A DNA stretch of 64,000 nucleotides from Candidatus Cloacimonadota bacterium (GTDB taxonomy: Bacteria; Cloacimonadota; Cloacimonadia; Cloacimonadales; Cloacimonadaceae), in the NCBI GenBank assembly GCA_020532085.1, contig JAJBAV010000002.1, positions 86,876 to 150,875 on the forward strand, read 5' to 3'. How positions within the stretch are numbered: the stretch's first letter is position 1; every line of letters starts with the position of its first letter. The notes beneath the pieces were generated by a model that was given only the letters and a program-made list of their open reading frames with translations, was not told the DNA's origin and searched no databases. Shown one piece after another: positions 63,041-64,000 of this stretch. A program made the translations under genes and the position numbers.

Positions 63041-63486
63041 CTTCTGCCCTTGTGCCAGAGTTTGGCGTCGAATCTGCTGCGTATCTCCGCCTCGTAGTTG
63101 TCGAGGTCGAGGTAGAATCGTTCAGGATTCCACAGCGAAATGAGGTGGTGGTCGCCTTTCACCACGCAGCGGTCGGTGATGCCCGCCTTGCGCAATTCAC
63201 GCTCCGGCAGCCGCACCCGGCCGGGGCCTTCGAGCTCAGCTTCCGCCACGGCGCAACGGATCAGCATCGAGCGGAAATCCTGCTCCACATCGCTGCCTTC
63301 CGCCAGCTCCGCCAGCGTGGAATACCAATTGTCCAGGGGATATAGCGCGATGGAGTTGTCGAAACCCGCCGTGATCACCACCGTGCGCTGTGATTCTTCG
63401 CTGAATCTGCGCTTGAACAAGGCGGGGATGATCACCCTTTGGTTGTGCACCGCGTTTTCCCAATAACCGTTGAATGGTCCTGACAT
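63037..63486 (-). CDS. mraZ: Transcriptional regulator MraZ
   Basis: 149 residues, two AbrB-like swapped-hairpin halves; the second half contains RVRLPERELRKAGITDRCVV. MraZ is known to bind repeats upstream of its own promoter and control the division cluster. AAGGAA precedes ATG 63486. First gene of the cluster; promoter and repeats at 63565-63627. Confidence 0.95.
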   Translation of the reverse strand: MSGPFNGYWENAVHNQRVIIPALFKRRFSEESQRTVVITAGFDNSIALYPLDNWYSTLAELAEGSDVEQDFRSMLIRCAVAEAELEGPGRVRLPERELRKAGITDRCVVKGDHHLISLWNPERFYLDLDNYEAEIRSRFDAKLWHKGRR

Positions 63487-63564
63487 CTAAGCTTCCTTAT
63501 CTCTCTGTTTTGCCGTCAAACCGCTGCTGATTTGACTTCCAGCCGCAGCCTTCATGATTCTCTC

Positions 63565-63613
63565 TGACACTGTATGACTTTTTTTGACATCCTGTGCCGT
63601 TTATATGACATCC
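63565..63613 (-). promoter_or_regulatory. Candidate MraZ operator: three direct repeats
   Basis: On the plus strand TGACATCC occurs at 63606-63613 and 63585-63592, and TGACAC at 63565-63570, spaced 20 to 21 bp. They lie on and just downstream of the promoter, where MraZ sites are found in other bacteria, but the words differ from the published E. coli box. Confidence 0.5.
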
Positions 63614-63627
63614 AGTTTTCTTGTCAA
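63600..63627 (-). promoter_or_regulatory. Putative sigma-70 promoter of the division cluster
   Basis: On the minus strand TTGACA (63627-63622), 16 nt, TATAAA (63605-63600), about 110 nt before the mraZ start. Confidence 0.65.
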
Positions 63628-63751
63628 GCAGAATCTGCGCTTTTTTGAATTTTTCCCCAAACCAAGGCCAATTTTATCGGGATCACTTGATCGCGAATTG
63701 AGCATGGAAGCGTGAATTGAGATAGCCTTTCCCAGATAAAACCCATACTTG

Positions 63752-63840
63752 GCTCCCAATATCAATACGGTATCAATACGGAATCAATACGGATTTCATC
63801 CGTATTGATTCCGTATTGATACCGTATTGATATTGGGAGC
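63752..63840. repeat. Perfect 43-bp-arm hairpin of ATCAATACGG words, copy 2
   Basis: Arm 63752-63794 is the exact complement of 63798-63840 around TTC. Each arm carries three ATCAATACGG words separated by single bases, then the outer word gctcccaat. Same plan as 37803-37893. Confidence 0.9.
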
Positions 63841-64000
63841 GACCCTTTGGGAAACTGGTCATCATATATACAAATAAGACCTTTGCACATAATCCTCAGG
63901 GTCTGGTGAAAAAGTAAGAGCATTTAGGATCAAAAAGTAGTTTTTGAAATCTGCAAATAATTCTTGACAAAATAGATAGGCTCATATTTTGTCACTCTAT

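Larger units (their letters stand above)
63487..64000. other. Promoter region of the division cluster and palindromic gap
   Basis: Holds the mraZ repeats and promoter, the 63752-63840 hairpin, and near the right edge a rightward TTGACA (about 63964) with a poor -10. No gene. Confidence 0.6.

Overview
The window is GC-rich, gene-dense bacterial DNA. Several traits suggest an anaerobic Gram-negative-type fermenter or syntroph, most likely a member of Candidatus Cloacimonadota (an inference; no 16S gene is present to test it). These traits are a 2-oxoacid:ferredoxin oxidoreductase subunit, a membrane pyrophosphatase of the K+-dependent type, a tungsten-type aldehyde oxidoreductase with its own polyferredoxin, a meso-diaminopimelate type MurE, lipoproteins, and four secreted proteins with the same FlgD-like / type 9 secretion C-terminal domain.

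Layout. 1-336 is the 3' end of a 2-oxoacid:ferredoxin oxidoreductase gamma gene. 762-5048 (minus) holds a secreted Omp28-like protein behind hppA. 5232-10656 (plus) holds prfB (with its programmed +1 frameshift), uppS, cdsA, a secreted lamin-tail protein and an EamA transporter. 10657-13193 is a repeat-filled island with a small gene remnant. 13194-18782 carries three exported proteins of unknown role and one recognisable lipoprotein. 18831-23324 (minus) is transketolase, a four-cluster ferredoxin and aldehyde oxidoreductase. 23401-24477 has three tRNAs and a small lipoprotein. 24508-30749 (plus) has a sugar epimerase, an outer-membrane protein, a HAD phosphatase, a P-loop ATPase and a beta-helix-like secreted protein. 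30750-32350 is repeat-rich non-coding DNA. 32351-37777 (plus) has a DUF2089 regulator coupled to an adhesin-like DUF4097 protein, tRNA-Pro, and a heterodimeric ABC exporter. 38439-45192 (minus) has a large secreted protein, four tRNAs, AMMECR1 and MEMO proteins, an IMPACT protein and a UmuC-type polymerase. 45479-46393 is another secreted protein. 47171-63486 (minus) is a complete division and cell-wall cluster in the order mraZ-rsmH-ftsL-ftsI-murEF-mraY-murD-ftsW-murG-murC-ftsQ-ftsA-ftsZ.

How the genes work together: the division cluster makes lipid II from UDP-MurNAc and builds the FtsZ divisome; uppS and cdsA on the other side of the window supply the undecaprenyl carrier and CDP-diacylglycerol for the same envelope. 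The exported proteins share a C-terminal sorting domain and probably end up on the cell surface.

The least explained content is non-coding. Several families of dispersed palindromes occupy the intergenic gaps: composite inverted-repeat modules whose stems differ between copies while staying paired, a second hairpin family with a constant core and variable stems, a perfect 43-bp-arm hairpin present in two loci, a terminal-inverted-repeat element, and an AT-rich 317-bp segment bounded by 27-bp inverted repeats next to a gene remnant. No CRISPR array, rRNA, complete insertion sequence or prophage was seen.
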